From Gammaproteobacteria bacterium (GTDB lineage Bacteria; Pseudomonadota; Gammaproteobacteria; GCF-002020875): a DNA stretch of 7,352 nucleotides. Where the stretch lies: assembly GCA_018671205.1 (NCBI GenBank), contig JABHIC010000325.1, forward strand, positions 1 to 7,352. Reading direction: 5' to 3'. The notes under the pieces were generated by a model, which searched no databases, had not been told where the DNA came from, and saw nothing but the letters and a program-made list of their open reading frames with translations. Positions 1 to 5,711 of this stretch are shown piece by piece. The number at the start of each line of letters is the position of its first letter. The stretch's first letter is position 1. The position numbers were made by a program, and so were the translations under genes.

Positions 1-398
1 CCCGCCACAATCTCATAGCGCCCCTGATCCCCCATTGAACGGACAACAATGGGCTGAATCACCCCCTGAGAACGAATTGAGCTGGCCAGATCCTCGAGTG
101 CCTCCTGATCAAATGTCCGCCGGGGTTGGTACTGCCCGCGCTGTATCAGATCAACCGGCAGGCTCTTCAGGGTAGAGTCCATAACTTTTTCGCCCCCTAG
201 AGCCTCCCCTTCCCCCTTACTTTCCAGAGATTTATCGGCTACTTTCTTGCCCCTCTTCATCCCCTTCTTCGTATGCTCTTTGTTTGCAACCGGCTCTTTA
301 TCAGAGAGGCTAGCGCCCGCCTCTAGCGGAACTTTGGGTGCCTTGGCAGCCCCCAACAGGGAGTCAAGTCCTCTACCTAAACCACCTTTTCTTGCCAT
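1..398 (-). CDS. parB: Chromosome-partitioning protein ParB (Spo0J family), 5' part, cut by window edge
   Basis: ParB loads on parS sites near the origin, spreads as a CTP-dependent clamp and stimulates the ParA ATPase to segregate chromosomes. Only 132 codons are present; translation was read by hand. The N-terminus MARKGGLGRGLDSLLG is the conserved ParA-interacting segment. Residues 17-79 form a long Lys/Glu/Gly-rich linker (for example KKGMKRGKK at 44-52). The ParB N-terminal domain begins at LPVDLIQRGQYQPRR (80-94) and continues through ALEDLASSIRSQGVIQPIVV to the edge, just before the expected GERR box. The HTH and dimerisation domains lie outside the window. The ATG at 398 is chosen because it retains the GRGLDSLLG motif and has AGGGGG at 408-413, nine bases upstream and abutting the parA stop. 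The gene is 15 bases downstream of parA and surely cotranscribed. The linker is longer than in typical gammaproteobacterial ParB. The identification is firm. Confidence 0.95.
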   Translation of the reverse strand, partial: MARKGGLGRGLDSLLGAAKAPKVPLEAGASLSDKEPVANKEHTKKGMKRGKKVADKSLESKGEGEALGGEKVMDSTLKSLPVDLIQRGQYQPRRTFDQEALEDLASSIRSQGVIQPIVVRSMGDQGRYEIVA

Positions 399-413
399 TA
401 TCGTATTCCCCCT

Positions 414-1205
414 CTATTCAGTCGCATCACTGTGCCCCTCTTTCTCTGCGCGCTCAAGAATCTCAGCCGCCAGGTCCACATAAGCATAAGCCCCTCGTGA
501 GGAGGGCGCATAGTAGATAATCGGACGCCCATAGCTGGGAGCCTCCGCCAGTTTGACGTTTCTGGGAACCACCGTATCATAGACACGGTCCTCAAAATGG
601 GTCAGCAGCTGCTCTGAGACCTCAACCGAAAGGCGATTTCTGGCATCATACATGGTTCGCACAATCCCCATCAGTTGCAGTGCAGGGTTCTCTGTTTCCC
701 GCACACGATCCATCGTCTCCATCAGTGCCGTCAACCCCTCCAGTGCGTAGTACTCACACTGCAGCGGCACGATCACTCCGTGAGAGGCCACAAAGGCATT
801 CAGCGTCAATATATTGAGGGTAGGTGGACAGTCAATCAATACATAACTGTAGTGTGGGTCAACCGCCTGCAAAATAACCGAGAGACGATGAAGTCGATCC
901 TCTACGCTGAACAGCTCAACCTCCGCAGCGGTAAGATCCCCGTTGGCAGCCAGCAGATCATACCCCGAGCCGGCGATCTTCTGGATCGCCTGCTCCAGTG
1001 AAACCTCACCCAGCAGCACATCCACTCCACTCCACTCCACCTCCAGCTTATCGATACCACTGCCCGTAGTGGCATTCCCCTGGGGATCGAGATCAATCAA
1101 CAATACCCGCTCATCAAAATAGCCAAGAGAGGCCGCCAGATTGACCGCTGTGGTGGTCTTTCCAACCCCCCCTTTCTGGTTGGCAACTGCGTAAATCTTA
1201 CTCAC
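414..1205 (-). CDS. parA: Chromosome-partitioning ATPase ParA (Soj/MinD family)
   Basis: This is a cytoplasmic deviant Walker ATPase that binds the nucleoid as an ATP dimer and drives origin segregation with ParB. The 263-residue length is normal for chromosomal ParA. The deviant Walker A motif KGGVGKTT is at residues 11-18, with signature Lys11 and catalytic Lys16. Switch I LLIDLDPQGN is at 35-44 (Asp40), and Walker B VLIDCPP is at 122-128 (Asp125). The C-terminal VPRNVKLAEAPSYGRPI segment is typical of Soj-type proteins. There is no N-terminal HTH, so it is not a plasmid type Ia ParA. The start is a GTG at 1205 giving MSKIYAVANQKGG, which matches the family start; the Shine-Dalgarno is poor (GGAA about 11 bases upstream). 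It lies 34 bases after rsmG and 15 bases before parB, the usual rsmG-parA-parB order. Confidence 0.97.
   Translation of the reverse strand: MSKIYAVANQKGGVGKTTTAVNLAASLGYFDERVLLIDLDPQGNATTGSGIDKLEVEWSGVDVLLGEVSLEQAIQKIAGSGYDLLAANGDLTAAEVELFSVEDRLHRLSVILQAVDPHYSYVLIDCPPTLNILTLNAFVASHGVIVPLQCEYYALEGLTALMETMDRVRETENPALQLMGIVRTMYDARNRLSVEVSEQLLTHFEDRVYDTVVPRNVKLAEAPSYGRPIIYYAPSSRGAYAYVDLAAEILERAEKEGHSDATE
1021..1040. repeat. Pentanucleotide tandem repeat (TCCAC)x4 inside parA
   Basis: Four perfect tandem copies of TCCAC (GTGGA on the coding strand) encode about residues 56-62 (VEWSGVD) of ParA, in the variable stretch after switch I. The unit is not a multiple of three, so gain or loss of one copy would shift the frame. 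Confidence 0.8.
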
Positions 1206-1239
1206 TCTATATTATTTCCAATGTCATCTTCAGGTTGCC

Positions 1240-1857
1240 CTACTGTTTTCTATAGACCACGATATGGCGCTCGGCATAAAGACCCGGCACCACAACCGCT
1301 GTCACCTCTTCTAACTCATATCCTGTCACCCGCTCCTCCTCCCCTTTCGACCACTTTCCCTTCATCGCTATCGCCTGCCCTCCGGGGCTCAGCAGGGGGG
1401 CGGCCAGTGAGAGAAATTGGCTCAACGAGGAGAATGCACGAGAGACCACCCCATCAAATAATGCTCTTGGCTGAAACTGCTCTGCGCGAGAGTGTACAAC
1501 AGATGCATGGATGAGACCCAGCTCCAGAATAGCCTGTTGGATAAAACGGCTCTTTTTTACATTACTATCGACCATCACCACCTCTCTCTCTGGATGGAGC
1601 AGGGCAATCGGTATCCCCGGCAATCCGGCCCCACTGCCCAGATCGGCGACCCGTTTCGCCGAGAGCAGGGGAATCACCGAGAGACTATCAAGGATATGGT
1701 GGGTAACCATCCGCTTACGATCACGAATCGCTGTCAGATTATAGGTACGATTCCACTTCACCAGCAGATCGAGATAATCCTCCATCTGTTGACCCTGCTT
1801 CTCAGCAAGGGGCACACCCATCTGTTCAGCCGCACGTAATAGTACCCCCTCACTCAT
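1240..1857 (-). CDS. rsmG: 16S rRNA (guanine(527)-N7)-methyltransferase RsmG (GidB)
   Basis: RsmG uses S-adenosylmethionine to make m7G527 in the 530 loop of 16S rRNA, acting in the cytoplasm. From the ATG at 1857 the protein is 205 residues, close to the roughly 207 of E. coli. Family landmarks are KWNRTYNLT (34-42), HHILDSL (53-59), the SAM-binding glycine motif VADLGSGAGLPGIP (70-83), the acidic end of strand 2 (VVMVDSN, near 93-99) followed by KKSRF, and the later VVSRAFSSL segment. A GTG five codons upstream (1872) is also in frame, but it overlaps the strong Shine-Dalgarno GGGAGG at 1865-1870 that serves the ATG, so the ATG is preferred. The gene precedes parA-parB as in many Gammaproteobacteria. 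Its usual upstream partner mnmG is absent; sdhB ends 36 bases upstream instead. Confidence 0.95.
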   Translation of the reverse strand: MSEGVLLRAAEQMGVPLAEKQGQQMEDYLDLLVKWNRTYNLTAIRDRKRMVTHHILDSLSVIPLLSAKRVADLGSGAGLPGIPIALLHPEREVVMVDSNVKKSRFIQQAILELGLIHASVVHSRAEQFQPRALFDGVVSRAFSSLSQFLSLAAPLLSPGGQAIAMKGKWSKGEEERVTGYELEEVTAVVVPGLYAERHIVVYRKQ

Positions 1858-1864
1858 CCCGTGA

Positions 1865-1870
1865 CCTCCC
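1865..1870 (-). promoter_or_regulatory. Shine-Dalgarno of rsmG (decides the start)
   Basis: GGGAGG on the minus strand lies seven bases before the ATG at 1857. It supports this ATG over the in-frame GTG at 1872, which would sit on top of the site. Confidence 0.75.
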
Positions 1871-1893
1871 ACCTCGTCCAGCGGCAGACACCC

Positions 1894-2679
1894 CTACTCC
1901 TGATGCACATGGTGGGGAGAGTGCTCTCCAAAGGCTCTTCCCAACAGGGCCGCATTGATAAACTCCCGATTGAGACGGGCAATCAACACAATGGGGATCT
2001 CTTTCGGGCAGGCATCGGCACACTGATAGTGGTTACTACAGTTCCCGAACCCCTCCGCATCCATCGCCTCGACCATACTGACCACACGATGCTCCCGCTC
2101 CGGCTGCCCCTGGGGGAGTAGTGCCAGATGAGTCACTTTTGCGGCCACAAAGAGCATCGCAGAGGCGTTGGGGCAGGCGGCCACACAAGCCCCGCAACCG
2201 ATACAGTTGGCGGCCTCAAAGGCACGATCTGCCACCTCTTTGGAGACCGGCAACCCATTGGCATCAGGGGCCTCGCCGGTATGAACCGAGACATAGCCTC
2301 CTGCCTGCAGGATCCGATCAAAGGGGCTACGGTCGACCACCAGATCCTGGATCACCCGGAAGGGGCCCGCTCGCCATGGCTCCACAGTAATCTCCGCCCC
2401 CTCTTCAAAGTTTCGCATATAGAGCTGACAGGTCGTTGTCGCCCCCATCGGCCCGTGTGGCACCCCATTGATCATCAACGAACAGGCCCCACAAATCCCC
2501 TCCCGACAGTCGTGTTCAAAAGCGACGGGGCGCTCACCACTGGAGATCAACTGCTCATTGAGATGATCTATCAACTCCAGAAAGGAGAGGTCTGCACCGA
2601 TCTCTTCAACCCTATAGGAGACCAAATCACCGACCTGATCTGGCCCTCTCTGACGCCAGATATTTAACTGAAACCTCAT
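1894..2679 (-). CDS. sdhB: Succinate dehydrogenase/fumarate reductase iron-sulfur subunit (type B complex)
   Basis: This subunit carries electrons between the flavin of SdhA and the haem/quinone sites of SdhC through three Fe-S clusters on the cytoplasmic face of the membrane. It has 261 residues. The N-terminal ferredoxin-like domain holds the [2Fe-2S] ligands Cys58, Cys63, Cys66 and Cys84 (CREGICGAC then TTTCQ). The C-terminal domain has CIGCGACVAACP (Cys159, 162, 165, 169), Cys214, Cys220 and Cys224-Pro. By family pattern, Cys159/162/165/224 bind [4Fe-4S] and Cys169/214/220 bind [3Fe-4S]. All expected ligands are present. The start codon overlaps the sdhA stop (ATGA, 2676-2679), with strong GGAGGAG at 2686-2692, so translation is coupled to sdhA. 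It is the last gene of sdhCAB. Sequence alone does not decide whether the physiological direction is succinate oxidation or fumarate reduction. Confidence 0.95.
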   Translation of the reverse strand: MRFQLNIWRQRGPDQVGDLVSYRVEEIGADLSFLELIDHLNEQLISSGERPVAFEHDCREGICGACSLMINGVPHGPMGATTTCQLYMRNFEEGAEITVEPWRAGPFRVIQDLVVDRSPFDRILQAGGYVSVHTGEAPDANGLPVSKEVADRAFEAANCIGCGACVAACPNASAMLFVAAKVTHLALLPQGQPEREHRVVSMVEAMDAEGFGNCSNHYQCADACPKEIPIVLIARLNREFINAALLGRAFGEHSPHHVHQE

Positions 2680-4607
2680 TGATAGCTCCTCCGCTGAGCG
2701 TGGATGGCATCAAAACGGAGCGCTTCTATCTCCAACTCCGGTGGCTCTGTCTCCCCACGATAGCGCCAGGCAGAGACATGAGAGAAGTGCTGATCATCCC
2801 GGACAGCCTCTCCCTGCTCCTGATACTCCTCACGAAAATGACCACCACAAGACTCCTTCCGGGCCAGAGCATCTCTACACATCAGTTCAGAGAAATCGAC
2901 AAAGTCAGCCACCCGACCGGCCCTCTCCAGCTCCTGATTAATCTCTCCCGCCTCACCCGTCACCCTTCCACGCGTCCAGAAACGCTGTTTCAGTTCCGTC
3001 AGTTGCTGCAGTGCCTCAGATAGCCCCGCAGCGGTTCTGGACATACCACAGTAGTTCCAGAGGATCGAACCCAACTGCTGATGGAGAGTGCGAATCGAGA
3101 GATCCCCCTTGAGAGCCATTAACCGCTCCGTCCTCTGGTGACTCTGAGCCAGCACCTCACTCACCCCCACCCTGTCCTCTTCTGAACCCACTGAACCCAC
3201 TGAACCCACTGAACCCACCACGCCCTTCCCCGCCAGGTAATCGCCAATGGTTTGTGGAAGGATGAAATAGCCATCAGCCAGCCCCTGCATCAGGGCACTG
3301 GCTCCAAGACGGTTGGCACCATGATCAGAGAAGTTGGCCTCACCAATCACAAACAGCCCCGGAAGATTACTCATCAGGTGATAATCCACCCAGAGTCCTC
3401 CCATCGTGTAGTGAGCCGCCGGATAGATCCGCATCGGGGTCTGGTAGGGGTTTTCATCCGTGATATGGTGGTACATCTCGAAGAGATTTCCATAATGTTC
3501 CGCAATGGTCTTCTCTCCCAGCCGCTCAATCGCATCGCCAAAATCGAGATAGACACTGCGCCCCATCTCCCCCACACCTCGCCCCTCATCACACACCTCT
3601 TTCACCGCACGGGAGGAGATATCACGCGGTGAAAGATTGCCATACGCGGGATATTTACGCTCCAGAAAGTAGTCCCGATCCTGCTCAGGAATCTGCTCTG
3701 GTGGGCGCTGATCCCCCCCTTTTTTGGGTACCCAGATACGCCCATGATTTCGCAGAGACTCCGACATCAGGGGCAATTTGGACTGCCCTGAGTGGCTCAT
3801 CGGAATACAGGTAGGGTGAATCTGGGTAAATGATGGGTTGGCAAACAGGGCTCCCCGTTTATAGCCACGGAAGCTGGCGGTGACATTACAGCTCGCGGCA
3901 TTGGTGGAGAGATAGTAGACATTGCTGTAGCCTCCACTCGCCAACACCACTGCATCCCCCAAGTGGGGTCGAATTTCACCACTCACCAAGTCACGCGTAA
4001 TGATCCCCCGAGCGACCCCATCCACAACCACCAGATCCACCATCTCACTCCGGGTGTGGAGAGTCACCTGACCCGCATGAATCTGTCGATTAAGCGCCCC
4101 AAAAGCGCCCAACAGTAGCTGTTGCCCGGTCTGTCCACGTGCATAAAAGGTGCGGGAAACCAGTGCGCCACCAAAGGAGCGGTTATCGAGCAGCCCCCCA
4201 TACTCGCGGGCAAATGGAACGCCCTGGGCCACGCACTGATCAATAATCTGATTGCTGATCTGTGCCAGACGATAAACATTAGCCTCACGGGAACGAAAAT
4301 CCCCCCCTTTGATGGTGTCGTAAAAGAGACGATGAATACTGTCCCCATCCCCCCGATAGTTCTTCGCTGCATTAATCCCCCCCTGTGCCGCAACCGAGTG
4401 TGCTCGACGGGGGGAGTCATGAAAAGTAAAGCTCTCTACCTGATATCCCAACTCAGCCAGGGTGGCCGCAGCCGATGCCCCTGCCAGCCCGGTGCCGACA
4501 ACCAGCACCCGATAGTTGCGTTTATTATTGGGGCTGATCAGCTGCAAGCTATCGAGACAGTGTTCCCACTTCTGCTCAAGAGGCCCCTGCGGAATCCGTG
4601 CATCCAT
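2676..4607 (-). CDS. sdhA: Succinate dehydrogenase/fumarate reductase flavoprotein subunit (type B complex)
   Basis: This is the catalytic subunit interconverting succinate and fumarate with covalently bound FAD. From the ATG at 4607 it is 643 residues. The Rossmann motif VLVVGTGLAGASAAATL spans 34-50. His70 in RRAHSVAAQGGINA is the expected covalent FAD ligand. His264 (TQIHPTCIP), the likely proton-transfer Arg328 (SPRDISSRA), His399 (AAHYTMGGLW) and Arg433 (GANRLGASAL) are the expected active-site positions. The C-terminal helical domain (SILWNYCGMSRT) follows the Bacillus/epsilonproteobacterial-type SdhA/FrdA pattern. The start gives a 1-base TGATG overlap with the sdhC stop. A longer frame back to 4697 exists, but it would put 30 atypical residues inside sdhC. 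Residues 464-475 are a perfect (Val-Gly-Ser)4 insert between the FAD domain and the helical domain, encoded by a 9-bp DNA repeat. The insert looks peripheral and need not harm catalysis. Confidence 0.95.
   Translation of the reverse strand: MDARIPQGPLEQKWEHCLDSLQLISPNNKRNYRVLVVGTGLAGASAAATLAELGYQVESFTFHDSPRRAHSVAAQGGINAAKNYRGDGDSIHRLFYDTIKGGDFRSREANVYRLAQISNQIIDQCVAQGVPFAREYGGLLDNRSFGGALVSRTFYARGQTGQQLLLGAFGALNRQIHAGQVTLHTRSEMVDLVVVDGVARGIITRDLVSGEIRPHLGDAVVLASGGYSNVYYLSTNAASCNVTASFRGYKRGALFANPSFTQIHPTCIPMSHSGQSKLPLMSESLRNHGRIWVPKKGGDQRPPEQIPEQDRDYFLERKYPAYGNLSPRDISSRAVKEVCDEGRGVGEMGRSVYLDFGDAIERLGEKTIAEHYGNLFEMYHHITDENPYQTPMRIYPAAHYTMGGLWVDYHLMSNLPGLFVIGEANFSDHGANRLGASALMQGLADGYFILPQTIGDYLAGKGVVGSVGSVGSVGSEEDRVGVSEVLAQSHQRTERLMALKGDLSIRTLHQQLGSILWNYCGMSRTAAGLSEALQQLTELKQRFWTRGRVTGEAGEINQELERAGRVADFVDFSELMCRDALARKESCGGHFREEYQEQGEAVRDDQHFSHVSAWRYRGETEPPELEIEALRFDAIHAQRRSYQ
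2686..2692 (-). promoter_or_regulatory. Shine-Dalgarno of sdhB inside the 3' end of sdhA
   Basis: GGAGGAG on the minus strand lies six bases before the sdhB ATG and is buried in sdhA coding sequence. With the 4-base ATGA overlap it supports coupled translation at near-equal subunit ratio. Confidence 0.75.
3183..3218. repeat. 9-bp tandem repeat, four perfect copies, in sdhA
   Basis: TGAACCCAC on the plus strand (GTGGGTTCA in coding sense) occurs four times head to tail with no mismatch at 3183, 3192, 3201 and 3210. In frame it encodes (Val-Gly-Ser)4 at SdhA residues 464-475. Because the unit is three codons long, copy-number change would alter protein length without a frameshift. Confidence 0.95.
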
Positions 4608-5284
4608 CACTGAACAACCCCCCCAACTACCGCCAGGGGAATAGCGATAAACCCGAGCGTCACTACCCCACTCAACCCCCAGGAGAGGTATCGCCACAGC
4701 GAGAGGTAGTTTTCATGGTAGAAACCGAGCGTCTGTAGCAGCCCCCGAACCACATGGCTGAGATGGAGCCCAACCCCCCCCATCAGGAGAATGTAGAGAA
4801 TGGTAATCCATGGAGTCTGAAAACCGGCCACCACACGCCAGTAGACATCTGCCATCTGGTTGGAGTCAAGCCGGCTAAACAGCTCCCCCGCATCTACCAT
4901 CCCCAGGGTCAGGTGAGCCAGATGAAAAAAGAGAAAGAGCAGTACGACAGTTCCACTCCAGACCATCTGTTGCTTACGGATTGCCCAAACAAAACCATTG
5001 GAACCCTTTGAACCCACTGTCGCCGTTTGTTGATTTTCTCGCGCCAGAGTTACCCCCATCACAATATGGAGAGCCACAAAAAAGAGCATCACAAAGCGAA
5101 AGGGCCATAACATGACACTATGTTGTAACCAGTGGGCATAACTGTTGAGCAGTGTGGGGCCGATAAAAATAGTCATATTACCGATCAGGTGGCCAACAAC
5201 AAAAAGCAGCAGAACCACGCCACTCAGTGCCATTACCAGCTTGCGCCCGATAGAGGTTCGAAAAAGATGAATCAGTCGAAACAT
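4607..5284 (-). CDS. sdhC: Type B succinate:quinone oxidoreductase dihaem cytochrome b subunit
   Basis: This is the membrane anchor that binds two haem b groups and the quinone, and docks SdhA-SdhB on the cytoplasmic side. It has 225 residues with five hydrophobic segments at about 15-37, 58-80, 107-128, 158-179 and 196-222. Four His residues lie where the family places its haem ligands: His32 (GHLIGN), His73 (ALHIVMG), His121 (FFHLAH) and His174 (GLHLSH). One long anchor carrying four ligands and followed directly by A and B defines the type B (sdhCAB) layout, not the sdhCDAB complex usual in Gammaproteobacteria. The ATG at 5284 has AGGAGA at 5290-5295. The loop between segments 2 and 3 (87-97, TATVGSKGSNG) carries copies of the 9-bp repeat seen in sdhA. 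The Glu found two residues before the last haem His in Wolinella FrdC (Glu180) is Gly172 here. Confidence 0.92.
   Translation of the reverse strand: MFRLIHLFRTSIGRKLVMALSGVVLLLFVVGHLIGNMTIFIGPTLLNSYAHWLQHSVMLWPFRFVMLFFVALHIVMGVTLARENQQTATVGSKGSNGFVWAIRKQQMVWSGTVVLLFLFFHLAHLTLGMVDAGELFSRLDSNQMADVYWRVVAGFQTPWITILYILLMGGVGLHLSHVVRGLLQTLGFYHENYLSLWRYLSWGLSGVVTLGFIAIPLAVVGGVVQ
4999..5017. repeat. Two adjacent copies of the 9-bp repeat family in sdhC
   Basis: TGGAACCCT followed by TTGAACCCA, then CTG, repeats the 9-base period of the sdhA array. The exact sdhA unit TGAACCCAC occurs at 5009-5017. It encodes Val-Gly-Ser-Lys-Gly-Ser in the loop between membrane segments 2 and 3. Confidence 0.65.
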
Positions 5285-5289
5285 GGCAG

Positions 5290-5295
5290 TCTCCT
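5290..5295 (-). promoter_or_regulatory. Shine-Dalgarno of sdhC, abutting the palindromic element
   Basis: AGGAGA on the minus strand lies five bases before the sdhC ATG. Only position 5296 separates it from the end of the 161-bp palindrome at 5297, so a folded leader would end right at the ribosome site. Confidence 0.75.
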
Positions 5296-5296
5296 A

Positions 5297-5457
5297 GGTG
5301 GCTGTCCGAGAATAGAAGTCGTAGCGAGGAAAAGCTGATTTGAGTCAGATTTTGTCATCGTTTGAGGCGAATAGCACCGCTATTTAACGAAAAAGATGGT
5401 GAAATATGACCAAATTCAGCTTTTCCACAGTGGACTCTCTATTCTCGGACAGCCACC
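5297..5457. mobile_element. MITE-like palindromic element, 161 bp, non-coding
   Basis: The two ends are perfect 20-bp inverted repeats, GGTGGCTGTCCGAGAATAGA, reading inward from 5297 and from 5457. The whole piece is an imperfect palindrome centred on 5377: arms 5297-5375 and 5379-5457 pair at about 57 of 79 positions with no net length difference, around a three-base loop (ACC) flanked by AATAGC/GCTATT. Further well-matched blocks include GGAAAAGCTGA. It fills most of the yidD-sdhC gap. I see no transposase and no convincing gene inside it. The form fits a miniature inverted-repeat transposable element moved in trans by a transposase elsewhere. The flanks CCTAGG (5293-5298) and CCCAGG (5456-5461) are 5/6 alike and could be a worn target duplication. 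A long bidirectional hairpin or terminator of non-mobile origin is the alternative. I cannot assign an IS family. Confidence 0.65.
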
Positions 5458-5462
5458 CAGGC

Positions 5463-5687
5463 TCAATGAGTTTTCTTGGGAGGCACCGGGTCTTCCCCTC
5501 CCTCATGCCAGGGGTGACAACGCCCGATTCTCCGTATCGCCATCCAGCTCCCCCTGAGCGCGCCATACTCCTGTAGAGCACCAATGGCATAGTGGGAACA
5601 GGTGGGGGTAAAACGGCAACTCTGCCCCACCCACGGACTCAACACCAACTGATAGCCCCGCACCAAAAGAATCAGTAACTGCCTCAC
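5463..5687 (-). CDS. yidD: Membrane protein insertion efficiency factor YidD
   Basis: YidD is a small inner-membrane-associated protein that assists YidC-dependent insertion of membrane proteins. The 74 residues cover the whole family pattern: N-terminal amphipathic segment LLILLVRGYQLVLSPWVG, then SCRFTPTCSHYAIGAL (Cys24 and Cys30), RIGRCHPWHEGG and DPVPPKK. The start is GTG at 5687; no clear Shine-Dalgarno is visible, so reinitiation after the DAHP synthase stop 24 bases upstream is possible. In many bacteria yidD sits between rnpA and yidC near the origin; here neither neighbour is present. The stop codon is followed after 5 bases by the palindromic element. Confidence 0.93.
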   Translation of the reverse strand: MRQLLILLVRGYQLVLSPWVGQSCRFTPTCSHYAIGALQEYGALRGSWMAIRRIGRCHPWHEGGEDPVPPKKTH

Positions 5688-5711
5688 AAAAACTGAGAAA
5701 TATCGCTCTGG

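Noticed and set aside
690..710. TGTTTC start of a possible parS in parA
   Set aside because: Only the first half-site matches; the second half is unlike GAAACA. No parS is supported in this window.
1858..1872. GTG start for rsmG at 1872
   Set aside because: It sits on the GGGAGG ribosome site that is well spaced for the ATG at 1857, and it adds only five non-conserved residues.
2128..2667. Long plus-strand open frame of about 179 codons opposite sdhB
   Set aside because: It is an antisense shadow of a fully conserved gene with no ribosome site or recognisable protein features. The other plus-strand frames (for example 4122-4613 opposite sdhA) are rejected for the same reason.
2965..3000. 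Possible parS-like palindrome (GAAAC...GTTTC) in sdhA
   Set aside because: The half-sites point the wrong way relative to the TGTTTCACGTGAAACA consensus and lack the central CACGTG. It is ordinary coding sequence.
4608..4697. A longer sdhA beginning at 4697 with 30 extra residues
   Set aside because: These codons overlap sdhC almost completely and have no family similarity. The ATG at 4607 gives a clean TGATG junction and a normal N-terminus.
5297..5457. A classical rho-independent terminator for yidD
   Set aside because: The hairpin is far longer than a normal terminator stem, has mismatches throughout, and is not followed by a T-run on the minus strand.
5384..5590. A 68-codon minus-strand reading frame spanning the palindrome and the 3' part of yidD
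   Set aside because: It is in a different frame from yidD, has no family features, and half of it lies in the palindromic element.
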